Shown here: one piece after another, positions 1 through 6,877 of the stretch
Position numbering within the stretch: position 1 is the first letter of the stretch
Layout: every line of letters starts with the position of its first letter
DNA from: Amnibacterium sp.
Lineage (GTDB): Bacteria > Actinomycetota > Actinomycetes > Actinomycetales > Microbacteriaceae
Length of the DNA: 35,791 bases
Assembly: GCA_025936735.1 (NCBI GenBank)
Contig: JAICSU010000008.1
Coordinates: forward strand, 1-35,791
Direction of reading: 5' to 3'
Program-made: the position numbers and the translations under genes
Notes under the pieces: model-generated
Database searches by the model: none
Told to the model about the DNA's origin: nothing
What the model saw: the letters and a program-made list of their open reading frames with translations, nothing else

Positions 1-101
1 CGCCCGCGGGGCAGGATCGTCACCTTCGTGACGGGGTCCGTGTGGTTCAGCGCAGCAGCGACGAGGGCGTGGCCGCCCACGTGGTAGGCGGTGATGAGCT
101 T
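1..101 (-). pseudogene. ftsH: FtsH peptidase-domain fragment, past an in-frame stop
   Basis: Read on the minus strand, this stretch continues the ftsH frame directly after the TAG at 102-104 and gives the start of an M41 peptidase domain: [20 protein letters not shown], then a typical [12 protein letters not shown] block. It leaves the window at base 1. The zinc-metalloprotease motif should be HEXXH; here it reads HVGGH, because codon 78-80 is GTG on the coding strand where family members have GAG. Both the upstream stop and this change hit conserved glutamates. Either the gene is decaying or the assembly is poor at the window edge. Confidence 0.75.
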
Positions 102-1367
102 CTACTGGTCCTTCATCACCCGGCTGCGACGCTGGGGCCCCGCGATCACGCGGTCCACGGCCTCGTCGAGGGCGCGGTTGTCGATGAGCTGCGCGTTGCT
201 GCGCGCGGTGAGCAGCGCGGCCTCGTTCAGCACGTTCGCGAGGTCGGCGCCGGTGAAGCCGGGCGTCTTGCGGGCGAGCACCTCGAGGTCGACGCCGGCG
301 GCCAGCGGCTTGCCCTTCGCGTGCACCTCGAGGATGCGGCGGCGGCCGTTCAGGTCGGGGGCGTCGACGCCGATCTGGCGGTCGAAGCGGCCCGGCCGCA
401 GCAGCGCGGGGTCGAGGATGTCGGGGCGGTTGGTGGCCGCGATGAGGATGACGTTCGTCTTCACGTCGAAGCCGTCCATCTCGACGAGCAGCTGGTTCAG
501 CGTCTGCTCGCGCTCGTCGTGCCCGCCGCCGAGGCCGGCGCCGCGGTGGCGGCCGACCGCGTCGATCTCGTCGACGAAGATGATGGCCGGCGCGTTCTGC
601 TTCGCCTGGTCGAAGAGGTCGCGCACGCGGCTCGCGCCCACGCCGACGAACATCTCGACGAAGTCCGAGCCGGAGATCGAGTAGAACGGCACGCCCGCCT
701 CACCCGCGACGGCGCGGGCGAGCAGGGTCTTGCCGGTGCCGGGAGGGCCGTACAGCAGCACGCCCTTCGGGATGCGTGCCCCGACGGCCTGGAACTTCGC
801 CGGCTCCTTCAGGAAGTCCTTGATCTCGCCGAGCTCCTCGATGGCCTCGTCGGACCCGGCGACGTCGTTGAACGTGACCTTCGGGGTCTCCTTGGAGACG
901 AGCTTCGCGCGCGACTTGCCGAACTGCATGACGCGGTTCCCGCCGCCCTGCATGCCGGACATGATGAACCAGAAGAAGAGCCCGAGCAGCAGGATCGGCA
1001 CGAGGAAGGTCGCGACCGACAGCAGCCAGCTGGGCTGCGGGACCTCGTCGTTGAAGCCGTCGAGCTTGCCCCCCTTGTAGGCGGAGTCGACGGCCTTGAC
1101 GATCTCCGGGCCCCGGGGCGCCACGTAGTAGAACTGCACCTGCTTGCTGCCGGTCGAGTCCGGCTTGTGGAGCGTGAGGTCGACGCGCTGGTCCGTGTCG
1201 ACGATCTTGGCCTGCGAGACCTGACCGGAGCTCAGGTAATCGAGACCCTGCTCGGTCGTGATCTGGTGGAAGCCGGATCCCGTCAGCAGGCTCGAGCCGA
1301 CCCACACCACGATGACCGCGATCACGATATAGAGGAGCGGACCGCGGAAGATGCGCTTGAAGTCCAT
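102..1367 (-). CDS. ftsH: ATP-dependent zinc metalloprotease FtsH, membrane and AAA part (ends at a premature stop)
   Basis: FtsH is a membrane-anchored AAA+ protease that extracts and degrades membrane and short-lived proteins. The 421 residues before the stop hold a first membrane segment at about 10-28, an extracytoplasmic loop, a second membrane segment at about 114-136, Walker A GPPGTGKT (207-214), Walker B FVDEIDA (264-270) and the second region of homology [20 protein letters not shown] (311-330), followed by the AAA lid. The start at 1367 was chosen because [10 protein letters not shown] directly precedes the first membrane segment; the frame stays open upstream to 1466 but that part is not FtsH-like. 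No clear Shine-Dalgarno is visible. It lies 139 bp downstream of hpt on the same strand, the usual actinobacterial order tilS-hpt-ftsH. The TAG at 102-104 stands where relatives have Glu after VMKDQ, so the peptidase domain is cut off. Confidence 0.9.
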   Translation of the reverse strand: MDFKRIFRGPLLYIVIAVIVVWVGSSLLTGSGFHQITTEQGLDYLSSGQVSQAKIVDTDQRVDLTLHKPDSTGSKQVQFYYVAPRGPEIVKAVDSAYKGGKLDGFNDEVPQPSWLLSVATFLVPILLLGLFFWFIMSGMQGGGNRVMQFGKSRAKLVSKETPKVTFNDVAGSDEAIEELGEIKDFLKEPAKFQAVGARIPKGVLLYGPPGTGKTLLARAVAGEAGVPFYSISGSDFVEMFVGVGASRVRDLFDQAKQNAPAIIFVDEIDAVGRHRGAGLGGGHDEREQTLNQLLVEMDGFDVKTNVILIAATNRPDILDPALLRPGRFDRQIGVDAPDLNGRRRILEVHAKGKPLAAGVDLEVLARKTPGFTGADLANVLNEAALLTARSNAQLIDNRALDEAVDRVIAGPQRRSRVMKDQ

Positions 1368-1506
1368 AGTGGGGATAGGGTAACGCCCCGCATTCCGCTG
1401 TAGAGCACCTGTTCGCTGTCGGGGGATGCCCCATTTCGGGTTCATGGCCGACGCGTGGCCGATCACCAGGAAGCGGGGTCGTCCCGCGGCCCTCCGCGGA
1501 AGCGGG

Positions 1507-2070
1507 TCAGGTGTAGACGTGCGGGGCGAGCACCGCGATCGCCCGCAGGTTCCGGTACTGCTCCGCGTAGTCGAGCCCGTATCCGACGACGAATTCGTTC
1601 GGGATGTCGAACCCCGAGTACTTCACGTCGACCGCGATCCGCTGGGCCTCCGGCTTCCGCAGCAGCGCGCACACCTCGACAGAGGCGGGGCCGCGTGAGC
1701 GGAGGTTCGCGACGAGCCAGGAGAGCGTGAGGCCCGAGTCGATGATGTCCTCGACGATGAGCACCCGGCGACCGGCGAGCTCGGTGTCGAGGTCCTTGAG
1801 GATGCGCACGACGCCGGACGACCGGGTGCTGGAGCCGTACGAGCTGACGGCCATCCAGTCCATCTCGACGGGGATGCGCAGCTCCCTCGCGAGGTCGGCC
1901 ATGACCATGACCGCCCCCTTCAGCACGCCGACGAGGAGCAGCGGCTTGCCGTCGTCGGCGGGGGGCTCGTCGCCCTCGATGCGGCGGCAGAGATCCGCGA
2001 TGCGGTCGGCGATCTGCTCCTCGGTCAGAAGGACCCCGGAGAGGTCACCCTCGACGTCGCTCGTCTGCAC
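1507..2070 (-). CDS. hpt: Hypoxanthine phosphoribosyltransferase
   Basis: This purine salvage enzyme transfers phosphoribose from PRPP to hypoxanthine or guanine, giving IMP or GMP in the cytoplasm. The 187-residue length fits the bacterial family. The PRPP-binding loop [13 protein letters not shown] is at 103-115, the PPi-loop region [10 protein letters not shown] at 44-53, and the C-terminal part carries the family sequence [15 protein letters not shown]. The start is GTG at 2070, preceded by a strong GGGGAGG ribosome binding site. It lies 12 bp downstream of tilS on the same strand, so the two are almost certainly cotranscribed; ftsH follows. Confidence 0.95.
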   Translation of the reverse strand: MQTSDVEGDLSGVLLTEEQIADRIADLCRRIEGDEPPADDGKPLLLVGVLKGAVMVMADLARELRIPVEMDWMAVSSYGSSTRSSGVVRILKDLDTELAGRRVLIVEDIIDSGLTLSWLVANLRSRGPASVEVCALLRKPEAQRIAVDVKYSGFDIPNEFVVGYGLDYAEQYRNLRAIAVLAPHVYT

Positions 2071-2082
2071 GCTGCCTCCCCT

Positions 2083-3075
2083 TCACGCGGCCGTGAACTC
2101 GATCCGGCCGCCGGCGCGGACCACCCTAACGCCGGGCAGATCGAGCGGTCCCTGCCCGTGCCAGTCGGTCACGAGGCGGGCGACCTCGAGCGTCTGCGCG
2201 CGGGTGAGGGTCCGGCCGAACTCCTGCTCGACGGCGAGGCGGATGAGCCGCTGCGCGAGCGCGGGCGGGTTCGCGGCGAGCGCGGCGACCGGCAGGGCGA
2301 TCCCGCCGTCGGCGAGCTCCGCCAGCTCGGGCGCCTGCTCGGCGGCGAGGAGATCGAGCGCGGCGGCGTCCTCCTGCAGCTGGGCCGCGGTGCGGGCGAG
2401 CGCGAGCGGAACGCCGGGACCGAGGGCGGCCTCGAGCGCGGGCAGCGCGTCGAGCCGGACGCGCACGCGGGTGAACCGCCGATCGGCGTTGTGCGGATCG
2501 GCCCACGGCTCGGCACCCTGGTCGGCGCACGCCTGCACCGTCGTCGTCCGCCGGACGCCGAGCAGCGGCCGCACGAACGGGGGCGAGTCGGCGCGCATCC
2601 CGGCCACCGCATCCGGTCCCGATCCCCGGGCCAGCCCGAGCAGCACCGTCTCGGCCTGATCGTCGAGCGTGTGCGCGGTGAGGATGCGCGTCGCCCCCGT
2701 CGCGGAGAGGGCGCGTCGGAACGCCGCCCGCCGCGCGGTACGGGCCGCCGCTTCGGGGCCGCCCTCGTCGCCGACGGACACGGCCTCGACCCGCACCGGG
2801 TCCAGCCCGAGATGCCGGGCCGTGGCCGCAGCCCGCTCGGCGACGGCGGCCGATCCCGGCTGCAGGCCGTGGTCGACGACGACCGCGCCGATCCGGCGGC
2901 CGGCACGCGGCGCCTCGAACGCCACCGCGAGGGCGAGGGCGAGGGAGTCCGGACCGCCGGAGAGCCCGACGAGGGCCTCCGCTCCGGCCTCGCGCACCGG
3001 CACGGCCGGCAGCGCCTCGCGGACCGCCCGGCGGACGTCGGCGACCGCCGGCGTCAATCGGGGCCGATCGGGCAT
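2083..3075 (-). CDS. tilS: tRNA(Ile)-lysidine synthase TilS
   Basis: TilS attaches lysine to C34 of the CAU-anticodon tRNA-Ile using ATP, so that it reads AUA and is charged with isoleucine. The 330-residue protein has the N-type ATP-pyrophosphatase P-loop SGGPDS at 39-44, followed by the RIGAVVVDHGLQPGS strand and the HTLDDQAETVLL motif typical of the family. The length matches the short actinobacterial form. The start is ATG at 3075 and no strong ribosome binding site is visible. It is the first gene of the tilS-hpt-ftsH run and is divergent from ppa across 67 bp, which must hold both promoters. Confidence 0.93.
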   Translation of the reverse strand: MPDRPRLTPAVADVRRAVREALPAVPVREAGAEALVGLSGGPDSLALALAVAFEAPRAGRRIGAVVVDHGLQPGSAAVAERAAATARHLGLDPVRVEAVSVGDEGGPEAAARTARRAAFRRALSATGATRILTAHTLDDQAETVLLGLARGSGPDAVAGMRADSPPFVRPLLGVRRTTTVQACADQGAEPWADPHNADRRFTRVRVRLDALPALEAALGPGVPLALARTAAQLQEDAAALDLLAAEQAPELAELADGGIALPVAALAANPPALAQRLIRLAVEQEFGRTLTRAQTLEVARLVTDWHGQGPLDLPGVRVVRAGGRIEFTAA

Positions 3076-3142
3076 CCGCTAACGTTAGGGCCGCCCGCGG
3101 CGGGGCCGGATCCGCCGCCGCTCACCTGCGTGGAGGACGACC

Positions 3143-3643
3143 GTGGCCGAGTACGACGTCATCATCGAGATCCCCAAGGGGAGCCGGAACAAGTACGAGG
3201 TCGACCACGTCACCGGCCGCGTCTACCTCGACCGCGTGCTGTTCACGGCGTTCGTCTACCCCGTCGACTACGGCTTCTTCGAGAACACCCTCGGGCTCGA
3301 CGGCGATCCGGTCGACGCGCTCGTGCTGCTCGAGTACCCCGTCTTCCCGGGCGTCGGGGTGAAGGTGCGTCCCGTCGCGGTGCTGAACATGAGCGACGAG
3401 GCGGGCTCGGACGCGAAGATCATCGCCGTCCCGCACAAGGACCCGCGCTGGCAGCACATCCAGGACATCGACGACGTGCCGGAGCAGACCCGCAAGGAGC
3501 TCGAGCACTTCTTCGCGCGCTACAAGGACCTCGAGCCCGGCAAGTTCGTGAACATCGAGGGCTGGGGCGGCGCGGCCGAGGCCGACCGGATCATCCAGGA
3601 CGGCTTCACCCGCCTCACCGACGCGGGCGCCGAGCACAGCTGA
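3143..3643 (+). CDS. ppa: Inorganic pyrophosphatase (family I)
   Basis: This soluble enzyme hydrolyses pyrophosphate to two phosphates and so pulls biosynthetic reactions forward. The 166-residue length fits the bacterial family I enzyme. The signature DGDPVD at 53-58 supplies metal-binding aspartates, and EIPKGSRNKYEVD near the N-terminus is the usual substrate-binding segment. The start is GTG at 3143 with GGAGGA six bases upstream. It is divergent from tilS and convergent with the NlpC/P60 gene, from which a palindromic repeat separates it. Confidence 0.96.
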   Translation: MAEYDVIIEIPKGSRNKYEVDHVTGRVYLDRVLFTAFVYPVDYGFFENTLGLDGDPVDALVLLEYPVFPGVGVKVRPVAVLNMSDEAGSDAKIIAVPHKDPRWQHIQDIDDVPEQTRKELEHFFARYKDLEPGKFVNIEGWGGAAEADRIIQDGFTRLTDAGAEHS

Positions 3644-3671
3644 GCCCGCAGGCGCGCCCCCCGGGAGCACC

Positions 3672-3745
3672 TCAGCAGGACGAATTCGCTTCAGCAGGAC
3701 GAATCGGCCGATTTCGTCCTGCTGACAGGAAACCGTCCTGCCGAC
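3672..3745. repeat. Repeated TCAGCAGGACGAAT motif in direct and inverted copies
   Basis: The 14-mer TCAGCAGGACGAAT occurs at 3672-3685 and 3691-3704, then in inverted form at 3711-3725, with a degenerate fourth copy (CCGTCCTGCCGAC) at 3733-3745. All copies lie between the convergent ends of ppa and the NlpC/P60 gene. The mix of direct and inverted copies resembles a REP-type intergenic repeat family, but only a genome search would show whether it is dispersed. Confidence 0.7.
3691..3725. terminator. Bidirectional hairpin between convergent genes
   Basis: TCAGCAGGACGAA at 3691-3703 pairs with TTCGTCCTGCTGA at 3713-3725, a 13-bp perfect stem around a short self-complementary loop. The position between two converging genes fits a bidirectional terminator. 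No long U-tract follows on either strand, so the function is inferred from position and symmetry. Confidence 0.6.
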
Positions 3746-3764
3746 GTGCTGTCGCGGGTCGGCG

Positions 3765-5171
3765 TCAGGCCGTCGGGCGGGCCACGACCGGCATCCGGTC
3801 GGTGTCGCGGACCGGCACCTCGCGCACGGGCACCCCGTCGTAGGGGGCCTCGATCATGTCGCCGCCGCCCGAGTAGATGGCCACGTGGTACATGTCGCCG
3901 CCGCCGTCCGTGTAGAAGACGAGGTCACCGGGCTGGGCCTGCGAGTAGGGCACCAGCTGTCCCTGCGCGCTGGCCAGGTCGTACTGCGCCGTAGCGGAGT
4001 GGCCGCCGATGTCGATGCCGACCGACAGGTACGCCTTCCAGGTGAGGCCGGAGCAGTCCCAGGTGCTCGGTCCGGCGCCCGCGAACTGGTACATGTCGCC
4101 GATCTGGTCCCGGGCGAACGCCACGGCCGCGGCGGCCTCGGAGGTGTTGCCCGAGCCGACGGATCCGCTGGAGCCGCTCGAGGAGGACGAGCCACCGGAC
4201 GAGGATCCCCCCGAGGACGAGGATCCACCGGACGAGGAGGACCCGCCGGACGTCGACGACGACCCACCCGAGGACGACGACCCGCCGGACGAGGACGACC
4301 CGCCGGAGGACGAGGACGACCCGCCGGACGACGAGGACCCGCCGGAGGACGGGCCGGCGGAGTCGCCGCCGGACGAGTGCTCCGCCTGCGCGGCGGCGAC
4401 CTCGCGACGGTGCTGCACGCCCGCGACGTACGCCGCGGCGACCTGGGTGCTGGTGTGCTGGAGGTCGGCGAGCTGGGACAGGAGCCGGTTCACGTGCTGC
4501 TGCTGAGCGGTGACCGCGGACTCGGCCGCCGCCGAGGTGCGCTGCGCCGCGGCGAGGGCCGCGGCGGCGGCATCCGCGCGCTGCTGGAGCTCGGCCGCGG
4601 CGGCGTCCGCCTGCGCGCCGAGGGCCTTCGCCGTGTTCTCGTCGGCGACGGCGTCGTTGTAGATCTGCGCGGACTGCGCGGACAGCTGCGACATCGTCGC
4701 CAGCCGGTACAGCAGGTTGCTGGCGTCCGAGCCGTTCAGCAGCAGGTCGGTCGTCACGTCGCCGCCTGTCGTGCGGGCGAGATGGGCGGCGAGCAGGCCG
4801 GCCCGCATCCGAGACGTCCGGGCCCGCGCCGCGGCCGCGTCCGCCTCCGCAGCGAGGGCGTCGTGCTGCCGGCGCGCGGCGGCCTCGGCCGCCTGAGCGG
4901 TGTGCGCGTGCTCGGCGGCGATCTGCGCCTCGCGGCCGGCCGCATCCGCCTGGTCCTGGAGGGAGGTGATGAGGGCGGTGATCCTCGCCACCTCGGCCTT
5001 GGCCGCCGTCTCGCTGTGCGCCGCGTCCTGGACGTCCTGCCAGCTGGGGTAGGTCGGCTCGTCGGCGGAGGCCGGCGTGATGGTGAACGCCGCGGTCACC
5101 GCCCCGAGGGTGACGGCGCCGACGGCGATGCCGAGCGGCGCGGTGTGGTGCTTGCGCAGCGTCTCAACCAA
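3765..5171 (-). CDS. Secreted NlpC/P60 peptidoglycan endopeptidase with coiled coil and Ser/Gly linker
   Basis: This is a predicted wall hydrolase that cuts peptide stems of peptidoglycan. The 468 residues comprise a signal peptide (hydrophobic stretch about 12-30, cleavage likely after ASA at 34-36), a YPSWQDVQDAAHS motif, an Ala-rich coiled coil (about 50-262), a Ser/Gly linker (266-340) and a C-terminal NlpC/P60 domain. Catalytic Cys373 is in WDCSGLTWKAY and His429 in MYHVAIYSGGG. The start is TTG at 5171 and overlaps the TGA of the upstream M23 gene, so translation is probably coupled. The YPSW-DVQ-A-HS-AAKA segment is shared with the M23 protein, showing that the two N-terminal regions are related. 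The architecture recalls mycobacterial RipA-type hydrolases; the division or separation role is inferred. Confidence 0.92.
   Translation of the reverse strand: MVETLRKHHTAPLGIAVGAVTLGAVTAAFTITPASADEPTYPSWQDVQDAAHSETAAKAEVARITALITSLQDQADAAGREAQIAAEHAHTAQAAEAAARRQHDALAAEADAAAARARTSRMRAGLLAAHLARTTGGDVTTDLLLNGSDASNLLYRLATMSQLSAQSAQIYNDAVADENTAKALGAQADAAAAELQQRADAAAAALAAAQRTSAAAESAVTAQQQHVNRLLSQLADLQHTSTQVAAAYVAGVQHRREVAAAQAEHSSGGDSAGPSSGGSSSSGGSSSSSGGSSSSGGSSSSGGSSSTSGGSSSSGGSSSSGGSSSGGSSSSSGSSGSVGSGNTSEAAAAVAFARDQIGDMYQFAGAGPSTWDCSGLTWKAYLSVGIDIGGHSATAQYDLASAQGQLVPYSQAQPGDLVFYTDGGGDMYHVAIYSGGGDMIEAPYDGVPVREVPVRDTDRMPVVARPTA
4152..4376 (-). repeat. Low-complexity Ser/Gly coding repeat
   Basis: This stretch encodes residues 266-340 of the NlpC/P60 protein as repeated Gly-Gly-Ser(n) units. 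It is a flexible linker between the coiled coil and the catalytic domain. Because the DNA is repetitive, the linker length may vary between strains or be misassembled. Confidence 0.85.
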
Positions 5172-6396
5172 TGGTGATCCCCCGGGCCGCCATGAACGGC
5201 ACGGCGTCGACGGCGACCTCGTTCAGCCGCACCTCGAAGTGGAGGTGGCAGCCGGTCGCGGCGCCCGTCATGCCCACGGAGGCGATGTTCTGACCGGCGG
5301 ACACCTGCTGGCCGACGTGCACGAAGGTGCCGCCCGGACGGATGTGGGCGTAGCCCGTCGAGACGCTGCCGCCGTTGTCGATCTCGATGAAGTTGCCGTA
5401 GGTGCCGAGCCAGCCCGCGTAGATCACGGTTCCGGAATGGGCGGCGTAGATGGAGCTGCCGCAGCCCGCCCCGATGTCGGTGCCGCGGTGGAACGGGTTC
5501 GCTCCGGCAGGACGGTCGGGGCGGTAGCCGAAGCCGTCGGTGATGGGACCGTACGCGGGCAGCGCCCAGCCGGAGGAGCCGACCGATCCGCCGGCACCTC
5601 CGCCGCCCGCAGCGGCTGCCGCCGCCGCGGCCTTCGCTGCGGCGGCAGCACGAAGGCCGTCCTGGTATCCGGCGGCCGTCGCATCCGACTTCGCCTGGAG
5701 CGCCTTCAGCTGCGCCGCCAGCGTGGCCTGGATGCCCTGCTCCTTCTGGAGCTCGGCGTTCGCGGCGTCGTTCGCCTTGACGGCCGCGGCGAGCGCGGAT
5801 GCGGCCTTCTGCTTCAGCGCGACGAGCGCGTCGGTCGCCTCCTTCAGCTGCGCCTGCGTCGCGGCCGCGGTGCGCTGCGCCTGCTTCGCGGCGGCGGCGA
5901 TCGCGCCGTTCGACTGGGTGAGCTTGCTGAGCCGGCCCAGCTTGGTGAGGAACGAGGACGCGCTCCGGTCCGACGAGCCCGCGGAGAAGAACAGCGTCGT
6001 CTCGAGGTCGGCGCCGCCGGTGCGGCTCAGCTGCGCGGCGAGCAGGCCGGCCCGCTGCGAGGCCGCCTTCGCCCGCTTCTGGTCGGCGGCGACCTCCTGC
6101 TTCACGGCCGCGAGCCGGTCGTTCGCCGCGTCGACCTGGTTGCGCGCGGCCTCGTAGTCCGCCCCGCGCTGCTCCGCGACCTGCTGCGTCCGCTCGACGA
6201 CGGCCTTGCTCGCGGCGAGCAGCCCCTCGATGCGCTTGACCTGGGCGGCCTTCGCTGCGGCGCTGTGCCGCGCGGCCTGCACGTCGCTCCAGGAGGGGTA
6301 GTTCGTGGCGCTCGCGGGCAGCGCGATGCCGGCGACCGCGGCCGTCGTGAGCACGACGGACAGCGCGAGCACGCGAGTCCTGACCCGCATCCGCAT
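5164..6396 (-). CDS. Secreted M23 (LytM-type) peptidoglycan endopeptidase with coiled coil
   Basis: The product is a predicted zinc endopeptidase acting on peptidoglycan cross-bridges outside the membrane. From the chosen start at 6396 it is 410 residues: a signal peptide (about 1-30, ending LPASA), a YPSWSDVQAARHS motif shared with the next gene, a long Ala/Lys-rich coiled coil (about 40-250), an Ala/Gly-rich hinge, and a C-terminal M23 domain. Zinc and catalytic residues are all present: H303 and D307 in HRGTD, H351 in GYAHI, H384 and H386 in HLHFEV. The frame is open upstream to 6627, but that part lacks a signal peptide; 6396 has a GGGGG ribosome-binding run seven bases upstream and starts the secretion signal. 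It overlaps the NlpC/P60 gene by 8 bp. Confidence 0.9.
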   Translation of the reverse strand: MRMRVRTRVLALSVVLTTAAVAGIALPASATNYPSWSDVQAARHSAAAKAAQVKRIEGLLAASKAVVERTQQVAEQRGADYEAARNQVDAANDRLAAVKQEVAADQKRAKAASQRAGLLAAQLSRTGGADLETTLFFSAGSSDRSASSFLTKLGRLSKLTQSNGAIAAAAKQAQRTAAATQAQLKEATDALVALKQKAASALAAAVKANDAANAELQKEQGIQATLAAQLKALQAKSDATAAGYQDGLRAAAAAKAAAAAAAAGGGGAGGSVGSSGWALPAYGPITDGFGYRPDRPAGANPFHRGTDIGAGCGSSIYAAHSGTVIYAGWLGTYGNFIEIDNGGSVSTGYAHIRPGGTFVHVGQQVSAGQNIASVGMTGAATGCHLHFEVRLNEVAVDAVPFMAARGITIG

Positions 6397-6527
6397 GTCG
6401 AACCCCCGATCGACGCACCGGCGGGTCGAGCCGCCTCGGAATGCAGCCGCCACCGTAACCCGGGGGCGGCCGGATCCCGTGTACCCAGTCCGGGTGTGTC
6501 GCGGCGCGCCCGCGGATCCGCGTGCGT

Positions 6528-6556
6528 TTGGGAAACGGCGCCGGGCACCGTACACT
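6528..6556 (+). promoter_or_regulatory. Promoter of the tRNA-Glu/Asp/Phe cluster
   Basis: TTGGGA at 6528-6533 and TACACT at 6551-6556 are 17 bp apart, a good sigma-70-type pair. The predicted start, near 6563, is about 26 bases before tRNA-Glu. No other promoter-like pair was seen between the three tRNAs, which probably form one transcript. Confidence 0.6.
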
Positions 6557-6588
6557 TGACGGTCGGTGAGCCCGGTTCCGGGAGGCCC

Positions 6589-6661
6589 GGCCCCATCGTT
6601 TAGCGGCCTAGGACGTCGCCCTTTCACGGCGATAACACGGGTTCGAATCCCGTTGGGGTCA
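6589..6661 (+). tRNA. tRNA-Glu (TTC)
   Basis: The 73-nt cloverleaf has acceptor GGCCCCA pairing with TGGGGTC (one G-U), anticodon loop CTTTCAC giving TTC, and T arm ACGGG-TTCGAAT-CCCGT. The discriminator base is A and CCA is not encoded. It is first of three tRNAs on this strand. Confidence 0.96.
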
Positions 6662-6699
6662 CAGCCGCGGACAAGAGTTCACCGAAAAGCAAGTTGTTT

Positions 6700-6773
6700 G
6701 GCCCTGTAGCGCAGTTGGTTAGCGTGCCGCCCTGTCACGGCGGAGGTCGCGGGTTCAAGTCCCGTCAGGGTCG
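6700..6773 (+). tRNA. tRNA-Asp (GTC)
   Basis: The 74-nt cloverleaf has acceptor GGCCCTG pairing with CAGGGTC, anticodon loop CTGTCAC giving GTC, and T arm GCGGG-TTCAAGT-CCCGT. The discriminator base is G and CCA is not encoded. It is second in the cluster, 38 bp after tRNA-Glu. Confidence 0.96.
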
Positions 6774-6803
6774 CGAGGCGGATCGTGCAAGCGATCCGCT
6801 TTC

Positions 6804-6876
6804 GGCTCTGTAGCTCAGTTGGTAGAGCGTTCGACTGAAAATCGAAAGGTCACCGGATCGACGCCGGTCGGAGCCA
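6804..6876 (+). tRNA. tRNA-Phe (GAA), carrying the island's integration site
   Basis: The 73-nt cloverleaf has acceptor GGCTCTG pairing with CGGAGCC, anticodon loop CTGAAAA giving GAA, and T arm ACCGG-ATCGACG-CCGGT. The first T-loop base is A rather than the usual T. Its 3' part from 6834 is repeated exactly at 17604-17647, so the gene was regenerated when the element integrated. The integrase stop codon begins at the very next base. Confidence 0.95.
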
Positions 6877-6877
6877 C
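6834..6877 (+). repeat. attL (3' part of tRNA-Phe)
   Basis: This 44-bp sequence runs from the anticodon loop to one base past the discriminator of tRNA-Phe and is identical to 17604-17647. It is the tRNA-side boundary of the island. Confidence 0.92.

Noticed and set aside
42-1403. Long plus-strand open frame over ftsH
   Set aside because: It is a GC-driven shadow of the well-supported FtsH frame with no recognisable domain. Many similar antisense frames over other genes were dropped for the same reason.
4152-4376. Repeat array, possibly CRISPR
   Set aside because: The periodicity is Ser/Gly codons inside an intact NlpC/P60 gene; there are no unique spacers and no cas genes.
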